This document shows positions 29,471 to 39,609 of a stretch of 64,000 nt of DNA, in pieces. This stretch comes from Croceibacterium atlanticum (GTDB lineage: Bacteria; Pseudomonadota; Alphaproteobacteria; Sphingomonadales; Sphingomonadaceae). The DNA lies in NCBI RefSeq assembly GCF_001008165.2, contig NZ_CP011452.2, positions 62,001-126,000 of the forward strand, in the 5' to 3' direction. Position 1 is the first letter of the stretch; each line of letters begins with the position of its first letter. A model generated the notes under the pieces. It was not told where the DNA came from, did not search any database, and saw only the letters and a program-made list of their open reading frames with translations. The position numbers and the translations under genes were made by a program.

Positions 29471-32287
29471 TTAGGAGCGGGTCTTGCCGGCGTCCGAGAG
29501 GCCGAGCGCGGCCTCCACGAGCGCCTGTTGCTGTTCAGCGTGGCGGCTGGCGAGGCCGGTCGCGGGAGAGGCGGATACCTCGCGCCCGGCATAGCGCGGG
29601 CGCATGTTCCTGTGGCCGGCGGCGATCAGCGAATCCTCGATCTTGCTTTCGACGAAGAACCAGGCGCCGTTATTCTTGGGTTCTTCCTGGCACCATATCA
29701 CCTCTTCCAGATTCGTCATCCGCTTGAGCCGCACGGCCAGCGGTTCGCCCGGGAAGGGGTAGAGCTGTTCGAGCCGGACGATGGAGATGTCCTCCAGCTT
29801 TTCCTCGTCACGCTTTTCGATCAGGTCATAGGCGACCTTGCCCGAACACAGGACCAGCCGGCGAATCTTCTCGTCCGGGATCGTTTTCGAGTCGGACATG
29901 ATCCGCATGAAGTGGCTTTCGCCCACGAACTCGCTCGCGGCCGATTTTGCCATCGGATGCCGCAGCAGGCTCTTGGGAGTCATGATGACCAGCGGCTTGC
30001 GGAACGGGCGCAGCATCTGGCGGCGCAGAACGTGGAAATAGTTCGCCGGGACAGTGATGTTGCAAACCTGGATATTGTCGTTCGCGCAGAGTTGCAGGAA
30101 GCGTTCCAGCCGGGCGGAGCTATGTTCCGGACCCTGGCCTTCATAGCCATGCGGCAGCAGCAGGACGAGGCCGTTGGCCCGCAGCCACTTTGCCTCGCCC
30201 GCGGCGATATACTGGTCGATCACGATCTGCGCGCCATTGGCGAAATCGCCGAACTGCGCTTCCCAGCATACCAGGGTCTTCGGATCGGCAGAGGCGAAGC
30301 CATATTCGAAGCCGAGCACGCCATATTCGGAGAGCGGGCTGTCATAGACCTCGAACTTGCCATGCGGCAGTGTGGTCAGCGGGATATATTTCCGCTCCGT
30401 CTTCTGGTCGATCCACATGGCGTGGCGCTGGCTGAACGTGCCGCGCCCGGAATCCTGGCCGGACAGACGCACGCCGAAGCCTTCCGTCACCAGGCTGCCG
30501 AAGGCCAGCGCTTCCGCCGTGGCCCAGTCGAACCCGCTGCCCGCTTCGAACATCTTCGCCTTGGCGTCGATCACGCGGCGCAAGGTCTTGTGAATTTCCA
30601 GATCTTCCGGGATCGTGGTCAGCGTGCGGCCCAGGCTTTCGAACAATTTGCCTTCGATCGCGGTTTCCACGTTGCGGCGCGCGGTTTCCGGATCGGCCGG
30701 CTTGTGCAGCCCGCTCCACCTTCCGCCGAACCAGTCCGCTTCATTGGCGCGATAGTTTTTCCCGGCCTCGAATTCCTCGTCCAGCGCGGCGACGAAGTGT
30801 TCGACCTGCTCGCTGTGCCACTTGCTGTCGATCACGCCTTCTTCGATCAGGCGCTTCGCATAGATCTCGCTGACGCGCGGATGCTTGCGGATCTTTTCGT
30901 ACATCAGCGGCTGGGTGAAGCTGGGTTCGTCGCCTTCATTGTGGCCGAAGCGGCGATAGCACCACATGTCGATCACGATATCGCGCTTGAACTTCATGCG
31001 ATATTCGACCGCCAGCTTGCAGGCGAAGGTCACGGCTTCGGGATCATCGCCATTCACATGCAGGATCGGCGCCTGCACGCCCTTGGCCACGTCCGACGGG
31101 TAGGGGGACGATCTGGCGAATTGGGGGCTGGTCGTAAAACCGATCTGGTTATTGATCACGAAATGGATGCAACCGCCGGTATTATAGCCGCGCACGCCGG
31201 AAAAGCCGAAGCATTCCCATACGATACCTTGCCCGGCAAAGGCCGCGTCACCGTGGATCAGCACGGGCAGCACCTTTTCGTGCTGGCCCAGATCTTCATG
31301 CACGGCCTGCTGCGCGCGCACCTTGCCCAGAACGACCGGGTCCACCGTTTCCAGATGGCTGGGATTGGGAACCAGGCTCATATGCACCTTGATACCGTCG
31401 AATTCGCGGTCGGTGCTGGTGCCCAGGTGATATTTCACGTCGCCCGATCCGCCCACATCTTCCGGATTGGCGGTGCCGCCGGAAAATTCGTGGAAGATCA
31501 CGCGATACGGCTTGGCCATGACATTGGCGAGCACGTTCAGCCGGCCGCGATGGGCCATGCCATAAACGATTTCGCGCACGCCGCCGGCGCCGCCATATTT
31601 GATTACCGCTTCCAGCGCCGGGATCATGGATTCGCCGCCATCCAGGCCGAAACGCTTGGTGCCGACATATTTCTTGCCGAGGAATTTTTCATATTCCTCG
31701 CCCCGGATCACGGCAGACAGGATGGCCTTCTTGCCGGTTTCCGTGAATTCGATTTCCTTGTCGGCGCCTTCCATCCGATCCTGCAGGAACCGCCGTTCCT
31801 CGATATCGGCGATGTGCATGTATTCGAGGCCGACCTTGCCGCAATAATTCGCGCGCAGGATCTCCACCACTTCGCGCACCGTGGTCCATTCCAGCCCCAG
31901 ATTGCCGCCGAGATAAATTGGGCGATCCAGATCGGCATCGGTGAAGCCGTGATATTCGGGCGTCAGGTCAGCCGGAAGTTCGGAATGGTGCAGGCCCAGC
32001 GGATCGAGATCCGCAGCCAGATGGCCGCGCACGCGATATACGCGGATCAGCATCATGGCACGGATCGAATCCGCCGCCGCGCATTCCACCGCGCTTTCAT
32101 CCATCGGCTTGCCCGATTTGGCAGCAGCCTTTTTCACTGCGATCTTCATCGCGGTCGGGTCCATCGCCTCCGCCAGGTCGCTTCCGGCGTCGGGCAGGGG
32201 CCAGCCCTTCTTCTGCCAGCTGGGGCCGGGCTGAGGACCGTCCTGATCGGCCATTTCGGGGAGGAAATTCTGCGCTTCGTTACCCAT
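29471..32287 (-). CDS. sucA: 2-oxoglutarate dehydrogenase E1
   Basis: 938 residues, full length for the thiamine diphosphate-dependent E1 of the TCA cycle. N-terminal E2-binding segment, then YGMAHRGRLNVLANVM, the ThDP motif GDAAFAGQGIVWE ending with NNQIGFTTSP, and the histidine-rich RRFGHNEGDEP. C-terminal transketolase-like half ends near LGLSDAGKTRS. The starting ATG is only 16 bases from the palindrome at 32303-32322, so the nuclease insertion ends immediately in front of this gene. Confidence 0.97.
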   Translation of the reverse strand: MGNEAQNFLPEMADQDGPQPGPSWQKKGWPLPDAGSDLAEAMDPTAMKIAVKKAAAKSGKPMDESAVECAAADSIRAMMLIRVYRVRGHLAADLDPLGLHHSELPADLTPEYHGFTDADLDRPIYLGGNLGLEWTTVREVVEILRANYCGKVGLEYMHIADIEERRFLQDRMEGADKEIEFTETGKKAILSAVIRGEEYEKFLGKKYVGTKRFGLDGGESMIPALEAVIKYGGAGGVREIVYGMAHRGRLNVLANVMAKPYRVIFHEFSGGTANPEDVGGSGDVKYHLGTSTDREFDGIKVHMSLVPNPSHLETVDPVVLGKVRAQQAVHEDLGQHEKVLPVLIHGDAAFAGQGIVWECFGFSGVRGYNTGGCIHFVINNQIGFTTSPQFARSSPYPSDVAKGVQAPILHVNGDDPEAVTFACKLAVEYRMKFKRDIVIDMWCYRRFGHNEGDEPSFTQPLMYEKIRKHPRVSEIYAKRLIEEGVIDSKWHSEQVEHFVAALDEEFEAGKNYRANEADWFGGRWSGLHKPADPETARRNVETAIEGKLFESLGRTLTTIPEDLEIHKTLRRVIDAKAKMFEAGSGFDWATAEALAFGSLVTEGFGVRLSGQDSGRGTFSQRHAMWIDQKTERKYIPLTTLPHGKFEVYDSPLSEYGVLGFEYGFASADPKTLVCWEAQFGDFANGAQIVIDQYIAAGEAKWLRANGLVLLLPHGYEGQGPEHSSARLERFLQLCANDNIQVCNITVPANYFHVLRRQMLRPFRKPLVIMTPKSLLRHPMAKSAASEFVGESHFMRIMSDSKTIPDEKIRRLVLCSGKVAYDLIEKRDEEKLEDISIVRLEQLYPFPGEPLAVRLKRMTNLEEVIWCQEEPKNNGAWFFVESKIEDSLIAAGHRNMRPRYAGREVSASPATGLASRHAEQQQALVEAALGLSDAGKTRS

Positions 32288-32302
32288 GATCAGGCTCCGT
32301 AA

Positions 32303-32322
32303 GCCCCCGCGCAGGCGGGGGC
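32303..32322. repeat. Palindrome on the 3' side of the GIY-YIG gene
   Basis: GCCCCCGC (32303-32310) and GCGGGGGC (32315-32322) with loop GCAG, followed on the + strand by CTTTTT. Read on the - strand the loop is CTGC, so its core is CCCGCCTGCGCGGG, inverted relative to the copy at 32654. It lies between the nuclease gene and the start of sucA. Confidence 0.7.
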
Positions 32323-32342
32323 CTTTTTCGGCATTGCGCCGG

Positions 32343-32630
32343 TCACAATAGTGCGTGGCTGAGATCCTGCCACGCCTGGTTTCTTTCTTCGATGCGAGCG
32401 ATTTTCCAATCGCGGTTCCATTTCTTCATCCGCCTTTCGAACAATCTCGCATCGTGAATATTCTCGAAGCGCTCGAACCAGACCAGGTGATGGCAGTTAT
32501 ACCGCTTCGTGAAGCTTGAAACGGCTCCGCTGCGATGTTGTGCCACTCGTTTGGCAAGGTCTTCCGTTACTCCGATATATAGAACTCCCTCGGGCCGGTT
32601 GGTCAGGATATAGACATATCCGCACTTCAA
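32343..32630 (-). CDS. Small GIY-YIG endonuclease-like protein inserted in the suc operon
   Basis: 95 residues starting at TTG 32630, six bases after a strong GGAGG. The GIY-YIG domain is complete: YVYILTN at the start, [15 protein letters not shown] with the catalytic-type arginine, and a glutamate in [11 protein letters not shown]. Single-domain proteins of this UPF0213/YhbQ-like group have no settled role; related domains cut DNA in homing endonucleases and UvrC. It lies between sucD and sucA, with palindromes of one family in opposite orientation on its two sides. That suggests a mobile unit that inserted in the operon. Confidence 0.85.
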   Translation of the reverse strand: MKCGYVYILTNRPEGVLYIGVTEDLAKRVAQHRSGAVSSFTKRYNCHHLVWFERFENIHDARLFERRMKKWNRDWKIARIEERNQAWQDLSHALL

Positions 32631-32653
32631 AAGTTCCTCCCGGACCGAAAGAG

Positions 32654-32673
32654 GTCCCCGCCTTCGCGGGGAC
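32654..32673. repeat. Palindrome on the 5' side of the GIY-YIG gene
   Basis: GTCCCCGC (32654-32661) and GCGGGGAC (32666-32673) with loop CTTC; core CCCGCCTTCGCGGG identical to that of the repeat at 1170. Orientation is opposite to the copy at 32303, so the pair brackets the nuclease gene as inverted repeats about 330 bp apart. Confidence 0.75.
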
Positions 32674-32683
32674 TCACATTAAA

Positions 32684-33574
32684 TTACGCAAGCTCCTTCA
32701 GCAGCGCGTCGAGCGTGGTGCCCAGTTCGCTGGGCGACGGCGATACGCGGATGCCTGCATCTTCCATAGCCGCGATCTTGTCTTCCGCGCCGCCCTGGCC
32801 GCCGGAAACGATCGCGCCCGCATGGCCCATGCGGCGCCCCGGAGGGGCGGTGCGGCCGGCGATGAAGCCGACCATCGGCTTGCTGCGGCCCTTGGCTGCT
32901 TCCTGCTTGATGAATTCTGCGGCCTCTTCTTCCGCCGAACCGCCGATTTCGCCGATCATGATGATCGATTCGGTTTCGGGATCGTCCAGGAACAGGTCGA
33001 GTACGTCGATGAAATTGGTGCCGTTGACCGGATCGCCGCCAATGCCGACCGCCGTCGTCTGGCCGAGGCCGACCGCCGTGGTCTGGTGCACGGCCTCGTA
33101 AGTCAGCGTGCCGGAGCGGCTGACCACGCCGACGCTGCCCTTGGAGAAGATGGACCCCGGCATGATGCCGATCTTGCATTCGCCGGGCGTCAGCACGCCG
33201 GGGCAGTTCGGGCCGATCAGACGGCTCTTGGAACCGGACAGGGCGCGCTTCACCTTGACCATGTCCAGCACGGGCACGCCTTCGGTGATGGCGACGATCA
33301 GTTCCATTTCGGCGTCGATCGCTTCGAGAATGGAATCCGCTGCGAAGGGCGGCGGAACATAGATGCAGCTGGCCGTTGCGCCGGTTGCCGCCTTGGCTTC
33401 CGCCACAGTGTCATAGACGGGCAGGCCGATATGGGTGCTGCCGCCCTTTCCCGGCGTCACGCCCGCAACCATCTGCGTGCCGTAAGCCAGAGCCTGTTCG
33501 GTGTGGAAGGTGCCGGTGGCGCCGGTCATCCCCTGGGTGATGACCTTGGTGTCTTTGTTGACGAGGATGGACAT
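32684..33574 (-). CDS. sucD: Succinyl-CoA ligase alpha subunit
   Basis: 296 residues. Makes ATP or GTP from succinyl-CoA together with the beta subunit. CoA-binding N-terminal domain ([20 protein letters not shown]), [12 protein letters not shown] in the middle, and the phosphorylated active-site histidine in [14 protein letters not shown]. The beta subunit gene sucC is not adjacent: the 184 bp toward mdh are too short for it. Confidence 0.96.
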   Translation of the reverse strand: MSILVNKDTKVITQGMTGATGTFHTEQALAYGTQMVAGVTPGKGGSTHIGLPVYDTVAEAKAATGATASCIYVPPPFAADSILEAIDAEMELIVAITEGVPVLDMVKVKRALSGSKSRLIGPNCPGVLTPGECKIGIMPGSIFSKGSVGVVSRSGTLTYEAVHQTTAVGLGQTTAVGIGGDPVNGTNFIDVLDLFLDDPETESIIMIGEIGGSAEEEAAEFIKQEAAKGRSKPMVGFIAGRTAPPGRRMGHAGAIVSGGQGGAEDKIAAMEDAGIRVSPSPSELGTTLDALLKELA

Positions 33575-33758
33575 TATCTACTCCGAATTCGCTTGGCGGT
33601 CCAAACAGGCAGGACGCTGATCAATATTAGAGTGCCTGGATAAAGGGAGGCTGAATCAACGTCGAAGCTGGTTCGAGGATGCACTCCAGAAAAACGCGGC
33701 GGCACCTGGGGGCGGTGCAGGCTGATATGGCCAACCCGCCCCCAAGGCCGCGAAAACA

Positions 33759-34823
<1,065 letters not shown>

Positions 34824-34958
34824 CTAGGCGCGCGCAGGGGGCATTGCAACCGCGAAAAGCCCTTCTATTGAAACTATTTTTGATATCAGTTTGCAATATC
34901 ATTAATGAGTTTTGAGGGCGTCTTGTGCAAGCGCTCTTTCGCTTATGCGCAATTGCCG

Positions 34959-36878
34959 TCAGGCCCGCCTGGCTTTTTCATCCCGTTCGCGTTCCTGGGC
35001 CAGCAGCATGGCCGCCAGATAATCGGGCACGGCGCGGCTGAAATAATAGCCCTGGCCCAATGTGCAGCCCGCTGCCTTCACGGCCTGGACCTGCTCGATC
35101 GTTTCCAGCCCTTCGGCCACGATATCCATGTCCAGCGTCGATCCCATTCCCGCCACGGCGCGGATGATCGCATCGCTCTTGCGGCCGGCATTGGGGCCGG
35201 ACACGAAGCTGCGATCCACCTTGATCTTCTTGAACGGATATTTGTTCACATAATGGAGGGAGGAATAGCCGGTTCCGAAATCGTCCAGCGCGAAGCGGAC
35301 CCCTTCGGCCGATAATTCGTCGATGAAGCGGACCGTATCGGCACTGTCGTCGAGGAACAGGCTTTCCGTCACTTCCAGTTCCAGGCGATGCGGGGCCAGC
35401 CCGGCATCGCGCAGCGCCGTCAGTATCCCCAGCGCGGCGCCCGGTGCGCGCAATTGCATGGGGGAGAGATTGACCGCCAGCGTCACGTCTTCCGGCCATT
35501 GCGCGCAGGCCTTGGCCGCCTGCGCCGTGATCCAGTTGCCCAGCGTGATGATGGCGCCGGTTTCTTCCGCCACGGGGATGAATTCGTCGGGCCGCAATTC
35601 GCCCTTTTCCGGGTGGAACCAGCGGACCAGCGCTTCGAAACTGCGGATCCGCCCGGTTTCCAGATCGACGATCGGCTGGAAGAAGATGGACAATTCGTCC
35701 CGCTGGATCGCGGACCGCAATTCCACCTCGATTTCCTTGCGGCGGACAAGGTCGCGGGTCATCGCCGTGTCGAAGAAGCAGACCTGGTTCCGGCCGCCGA
35801 CCTTGGCGTGATACAGGGCCAGATCCGCACTCTGCATCAGCGTGTCGATGTCGTGCCCGTCATTGGGCAGCAGCGCGACGCCCATGGAAGTGGCGATATC
35901 TATGCGCCGCTGGTCGATCCGGATGGAGCGGGAAATGTCTTCTGCAATGGCGCGGGCCAGCCTTTCGCTTTCGAAACGGTCGCCGACTTCGGCCACGACG
36001 ATGAATTCGTCCCCGCCGAAACGGGCCACTGCGGCCTTGTCCGGAGCCTGGGCGCGCAGCCTGGCGGCCACTTCCGCCAATACGCGGTCGCCCACCGGAT
36101 GGCCCAGCGTGTCATTCACTTCCTTGAACTTGTCGAGATCGAGCCAGAACATGGCCAGCATTCGCTCTTCGGGCAGTGCCATGAGCAGTTCGACAAGGTC
36201 GTGATTCAGTCCGGCACGGTTGAGCAGGCCGGTCACTACGTCGGTCCGCGCGAGGCGGCGCATATTGTCTGCCATGCGTGCGCTGACTTCGGCTGCGGTG
36301 ATCTGGTCCCGCAATATCCGGAACAGGTTCAGCGTGACGGAAACGACCGCAGCGAAGACCAGCACCAGCAGGGCGGACAGGATTGCATAGACAATGTCTT
36401 GCGCAAGCAGGCCCGCGATGGCGATGGGCAGGCACACCAGCAGCAACTGGCCGGTGGCGATCAGCGGCCGTGCAGCGTTCCGCGCGGAAATGCCGACGCC
36501 ATAGACGAGGGAGAGCGAGACGGTGAGCACCTGGATCGCGCCGGGCGGGTGGAGATAGATCGTCAGGGCCGCCAACAGGCCGCACAGGCCGGCAAAGGCA
36601 TAGGCGCCGGCTTCAAATATCCGTTCCAGCTTTCGCGCATCATGGTCCAGCGCATTGCGGTGCATCCGGTAATACAGGACGAACCGGACGATTCCTGTCA
36701 GGGCGAGCGCCACGCCAACCGCGGTAATGACCGGATTCTGCGTGGCAATTGCCGCCGTGATTCCGCCCATTGCACCCGTCAGTACCGCCATCATCAGGCT
36801 GGTCGGCTGATTGTATAATGTTTCCACCAGCTTCAGGCGCACGTCGTCATCACGGTCATTGCCGCCGAAATGTTTCAA
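34959..36878 (-). CDS. Membrane-bound GGDEF/EAL cyclic-di-GMP enzyme
   Basis: 639 residues. Five or six membrane segments occupy residues about 28-185 with no recognised sensor domain; a coiled linker follows; a GGDEF domain (about 205-370) has an intact ARFGGDEFIVV site; an EAL domain (about 385-630) has an intact SFEALVRW and LDDFGTGYSSL loop. Both active sites look complete, so it could make or break c-di-GMP. Upstream are three TTAATGGC boxes. It stands alone between mdh and a small hypothetical gene. Confidence 0.93.
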   Translation of the reverse strand: MKHFGGNDRDDDVRLKLVETLYNQPTSLMMAVLTGAMGGITAAIATQNPVITAVGVALALTGIVRFVLYYRMHRNALDHDARKLERIFEAGAYAFAGLCGLLAALTIYLHPPGAIQVLTVSLSLVYGVGISARNAARPLIATGQLLLVCLPIAIAGLLAQDIVYAILSALLVLVFAAVVSVTLNLFRILRDQITAAEVSARMADNMRRLARTDVVTGLLNRAGLNHDLVELLMALPEERMLAMFWLDLDKFKEVNDTLGHPVGDRVLAEVAARLRAQAPDKAAVARFGGDEFIVVAEVGDRFESERLARAIAEDISRSIRIDQRRIDIATSMGVALLPNDGHDIDTLMQSADLALYHAKVGGRNQVCFFDTAMTRDLVRRKEIEVELRSAIQRDELSIFFQPIVDLETGRIRSFEALVRWFHPEKGELRPDEFIPVAEETGAIITLGNWITAQAAKACAQWPEDVTLAVNLSPMQLRAPGAALGILTALRDAGLAPHRLELEVTESLFLDDSADTVRFIDELSAEGVRFALDDFGTGYSSLHYVNKYPFKKIKVDRSFVSGPNAGRKSDAIIRAVAGMGSTLDMDIVAEGLETIEQVQAVKAAGCTLGQGYYFSRAVPDYLAAMLLAQERERDEKARRA

Positions 36879-36897
36879 GTAGATCTGGCGCCAGCGC

Positions 36898-36959
36898 TTA
36901 ATGGCTACTCTCCTCGCCCCGCCGGGTTAATGGCAAGAGATCACCGAGTGGTTAATGGC
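36898..36959 (-). promoter_or_regulatory. Three repeated TTAATGGC boxes upstream of the GGDEF/EAL gene
   Basis: TTAATGGC occurs at 36898-36905, 36927-36934 and 36952-36959; the last two are in a longer GGTTAATGGC. On the gene strand they read GCCATTAA, and the third continues as TTAACCAC, one base from the CtrA half-site TTAACCAT. They are 20 to 81 bases upstream of the start codon. The regulator is a guess. Confidence 0.4.
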
Positions 36960-36983
36960 CGTGTAACGGATCGGGCGTGTCGG

Positions 36984-37292
36984 TCAGGTGCCGATGCGCG
37001 GTTCCGCATCCAGTGCATTGGCCATCCGGCGGTCCAGCGCGCGGCAGATTTCCAGCCACCAGAGATATGCCTGTTGATCGCCCTGACGCTGGGCCTTGTG
37101 CGCCTGTTGCCGGGCATTGCGCGCCGCGGCCATGCCATGCTGCGCGAAATGCCGCAGGGCGGCCTGCAACATAGGGTCGTTCAACTGGTCCGTGCCATTG
37201 TCATTCGCGGCGATTCCGCAAGCTTCGCGGGCATCCTGTGGGGCGAGGCGGGTGCCATAAGCGTGGGGTGGTGCTGCAAAGCGGATCGACAT
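36984..37292 (-). CDS. Small hypothetical protein
   Basis: 102 residues from the ATG at 37292 (a TTG five codons upstream is an alternative). No known domain. Mostly helical and soluble, with a middle segment rich in Gln, Ala and His (ALRHFAQHGMAAARNARQQA) and a Trp pair in AYLWWLEICRALDRRM. One cysteine near residue 25 and one near residue 82. Conserved-looking codon use supports a real gene, but the function is unknown. Confidence 0.5.
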   Translation of the reverse strand: MSIRFAAPPHAYGTRLAPQDAREACGIAANDNGTDQLNDPMLQAALRHFAQHGMAAARNARQQAHKAQRQGDQQAYLWWLEICRALDRRMANALDAEPRIGT

Positions 37293-37431
37293 GAATGGTT
37301 CGCTCAACCTCTGGAATTATCGCACCGCGAACTGCGGTTCTTCCGCCGTGCTAAGGCTGTCGCTCTAAGCTGTGGTTCGCAGCTATGGTTTCCAGATTAC
37401 ATCAGGATTTTAAGAATTTGCTGCGGCCCGC

Positions 37432-38502
37432 CTAGGGCTTGTCCAGCCATTGCCCGCTGCGTGCATATTGGGGCTTCACCGTGCCGGACCGGTCCAGCGG
37501 ATTCGCGCCCGGCGGCTGTGCAATTGCGGGCTTGGTCCCGGGGAACGGCTCCGGAATGGAAACCGGCTCATACCCCGTCAATACGGCCGCAGCCTGCACG
37601 CTTGCCGAAGGCGCGGCCACCCCGGCTTTCGCGGCAGGGGGCGCGGGCAGATAAGGCGCGGGCAGCGGTTCCCCGCCGGCATAGGCCCGCGTGAAGGCAG
37701 ATGAAGTGCCCGCCATGCCGCGCCAGCGATAAAACCGATGCGCGCCGATTGTTCCGACCGGCTGCAGGCTGCCTGCCCAATGCGGATTTACGGCCAATGT
37801 ATGATAATGGGTGGCAAGGCCGACCGGCTTGTAGACGGCCCCTGACAGCGCGGCGCGGGCGACTTTTGCCGCGCGGTCCCACCAGCGTTTTTCGGGCTGC
37901 CGCGCCAGCGATCCGTCGCAGGTGAAAGTGAACTGGCAGCCGGTGCTGCGGTCCGAGCCCTGGAACACGACGCCGCAGATATTATCCGGATAATTGCCAT
38001 TGGCGACGCGGTTCAGGACCACTTGCGCCACTGCCTGCTGGCCGGCATCGGGTTCCAGCGCGGCTTCGTAATAGATGGCCATGGTCAGGCATTTCTGCGC
38101 CCGCACCCGGTCCAGCGGCGTGCCATCCGCCAGCATCGGGCGGGCCGGTGCGTCTGCCGGATTCGCATCGCCCCCGGCGGTGTCACGGTCCGCGATTACG
38201 CTATCACCCTGCGGCAGATAGGGAAGATCGTCGAGATAGTAGAAAGCGGAACCGGGGAAGCTTTCGCCCGGTGTCTCGAAACCCATGGGCGTGACCTGCG
38301 GAACCACGGCGCCCGCATCGGAAAAGTTCCAGCCCTGCGGTGCGACAATTGCCGGCAATGCGATTGCCGCGCCCAGCACGGCGATGCCTTGCCGACCGAC
38401 CGACCGGCGGCGCGCCGAAATCGGGCGCGACCGCCCGCGACGGGTCAACTTCGCGTGGAAGTCCTGCGGGATCGTGTCGATTGTTGGCGAATGATCGCCC
38501 AA
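37432..38502 (-). CDS. SleB-type cell wall hydrolase
   Basis: 356 residues starting at TTG 38502 with AAGGA upstream. A basic N-terminus (RRGRSRPISARRRSV) and membrane anchor (IAVLGAAIALPAIVAP, about 40-55) precede a hydrolase_2/SleB domain (about 130-255) with the catalytic glutamate in MAIYYEA (E146) and QFTFTCDG. The C-terminal 100 residues are Pro/Ala-rich and disordered. Lytic transglycosylase-type enzymes of this group remodel peptidoglycan; in alphaproteobacteria they are common without sporulation. Confidence 0.88.
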   Translation of the reverse strand: MGDHSPTIDTIPQDFHAKLTRRGRSRPISARRRSVGRQGIAVLGAAIALPAIVAPQGWNFSDAGAVVPQVTPMGFETPGESFPGSAFYYLDDLPYLPQGDSVIADRDTAGGDANPADAPARPMLADGTPLDRVRAQKCLTMAIYYEAALEPDAGQQAVAQVVLNRVANGNYPDNICGVVFQGSDRSTGCQFTFTCDGSLARQPEKRWWDRAAKVARAALSGAVYKPVGLATHYHTLAVNPHWAGSLQPVGTIGAHRFYRWRGMAGTSSAFTRAYAGGEPLPAPYLPAPPAAKAGVAAPSASVQAAAVLTGYEPVSIPEPFPGTKPAIAQPPGANPLDRSGTVKPQYARSGQWLDKP

Positions 38503-38648
38503 ACCCGGTTTCCTTCATCTGCCGCCGGCTGCCGCCGGGCGCGCCAGCGGCGCGTAGTCCCTCTTGGGCGGCAAGGCAGCGCATCATTGCGCATCGTGCC
38601 AGATGAAGACGAATGCTCTCCAAACCGTTACCGGGCCGAGGCAAGGAA

Positions 38649-39365
38649 TCAGGCTCGCCTTGTTTCGAGCTGATGGCGGGCCGGGCGGGGGTCCTCATAT
38701 TCCCCTTCCGCCCAGATCGCGGCGCGGCGCTCGCTACGATAGACAAGACCGCGTGCATTCACGCCCGAAGCCTGATGATAGCCTAGTTCTTCGGCAATCG
38801 CGTCATAATCCGCGGCGGCAATCGCCTCGTTCAGGCGGGGGCTGCGATCTTCGGACAGATTGCCTTCACCCACATTATAGACGAGGTCCACCAGCGCATC
38901 GAATTCATGCTGGTATAAAGGCAGATCGCCGGTCAGCCGCATCACGGCGCGCTTCGCCTCTTTCAGATCCTCTTCCAGGAAATCCAGTATCCGGTCCTGC
39001 CCGACGCGTTGGCCAATGCGCAGCCCGTCCGATGCCGCGACCAGATGGCCCACGCCGACAGTGGGGTTCCCCGCCGCATCGCGATAGACGGTGTGGCGCA
39101 CCCCTTCTTCCTCCACCAGTATTTCCATCAATGCATCGCTCGGCTGCATTTCGGCGGCCGGTTTGCGCTCTTCCGGGCCGATCATCTGCATGGCGAAGGC
39201 GGGTTGCGATTGCGGGGCCTGGTGCATCGCCCCTGCGCTAAGGCCCATTACCCCGGCCGAAAGGGCGAGGGCGGCCTTGCGCTTGCGCCGATGGGGCATG
39301 CGCGCGGCCCGTCTTGCCCGCCGTTCGGAACGGCGTTGCCGCATCCGGCCTATCAGCGTGCGCAC
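38649..39365 (-). CDS. Membrane-anchored GH24 (T4-type) lysozyme
   Basis: 238 residues from a GTG start. A very Arg-rich N-terminus (RQRRSERRARRAARM) precedes a hydrophobic signal or anchor (AALALSAGVMGLSAGAM). The lysozyme domain covers about 75-220. The catalytic set E87, D96 and T102 has exactly the +9/+15 spacing of Glu11-Asp20-Thr26 in T4 lysozyme, followed by VGVGHLV. It is next to the SleB-type gene on the same strand, with no phage genes around, so it is likely a host peptidoglycan hydrolase. An acidic C-terminus ends in YEDPRPARHQ. Confidence 0.88.
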   Translation of the reverse strand: MRTLIGRMRQRRSERRARRAARMPHRRKRKAALALSAGVMGLSAGAMHQAPQSQPAFAMQMIGPEERKPAAEMQPSDALMEILVEEEGVRHTVYRDAAGNPTVGVGHLVAASDGLRIGQRVGQDRILDFLEEDLKEAKRAVMRLTGDLPLYQHEFDALVDLVYNVGEGNLSEDRSPRLNEAIAAADYDAIAEELGYHQASGVNARGLVYRSERRAAIWAEGEYEDPRPARHQLETRRA

Positions 39366-39609
39366 CTTTTCGCGCCTGCCCCTGGGGTTGCGGTCCTTGC
39401 GGTCGGTTCGTGCGGGGGAGGGGGTGCTGCTGGTTTGCGCTGTGGAAGCGATAGGCGACTTCTCCTTTTCCAGTTGGCGAAGGGGCGATGTCCTGCCTGC
39501 AATGCGTGCCCGTTGGACACGGCAATTGCGGCTTCAGCCAATTAACGGCTGGCCGGGGTGAAAGGTCCGGAATTTCATCAGGTGTTTGAATTAAAAGGGG
39601 TTCGCCGGT

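Noticed and set aside
29279-32302. An open frame of about 1000 codons on the + strand across sucA and its neighbour
   Set aside because: It lies antisense to sucA, whose family motifs are clear; long opposite-strand frames are expected in high-GC codon-biased genes. The protein has no domain structure.
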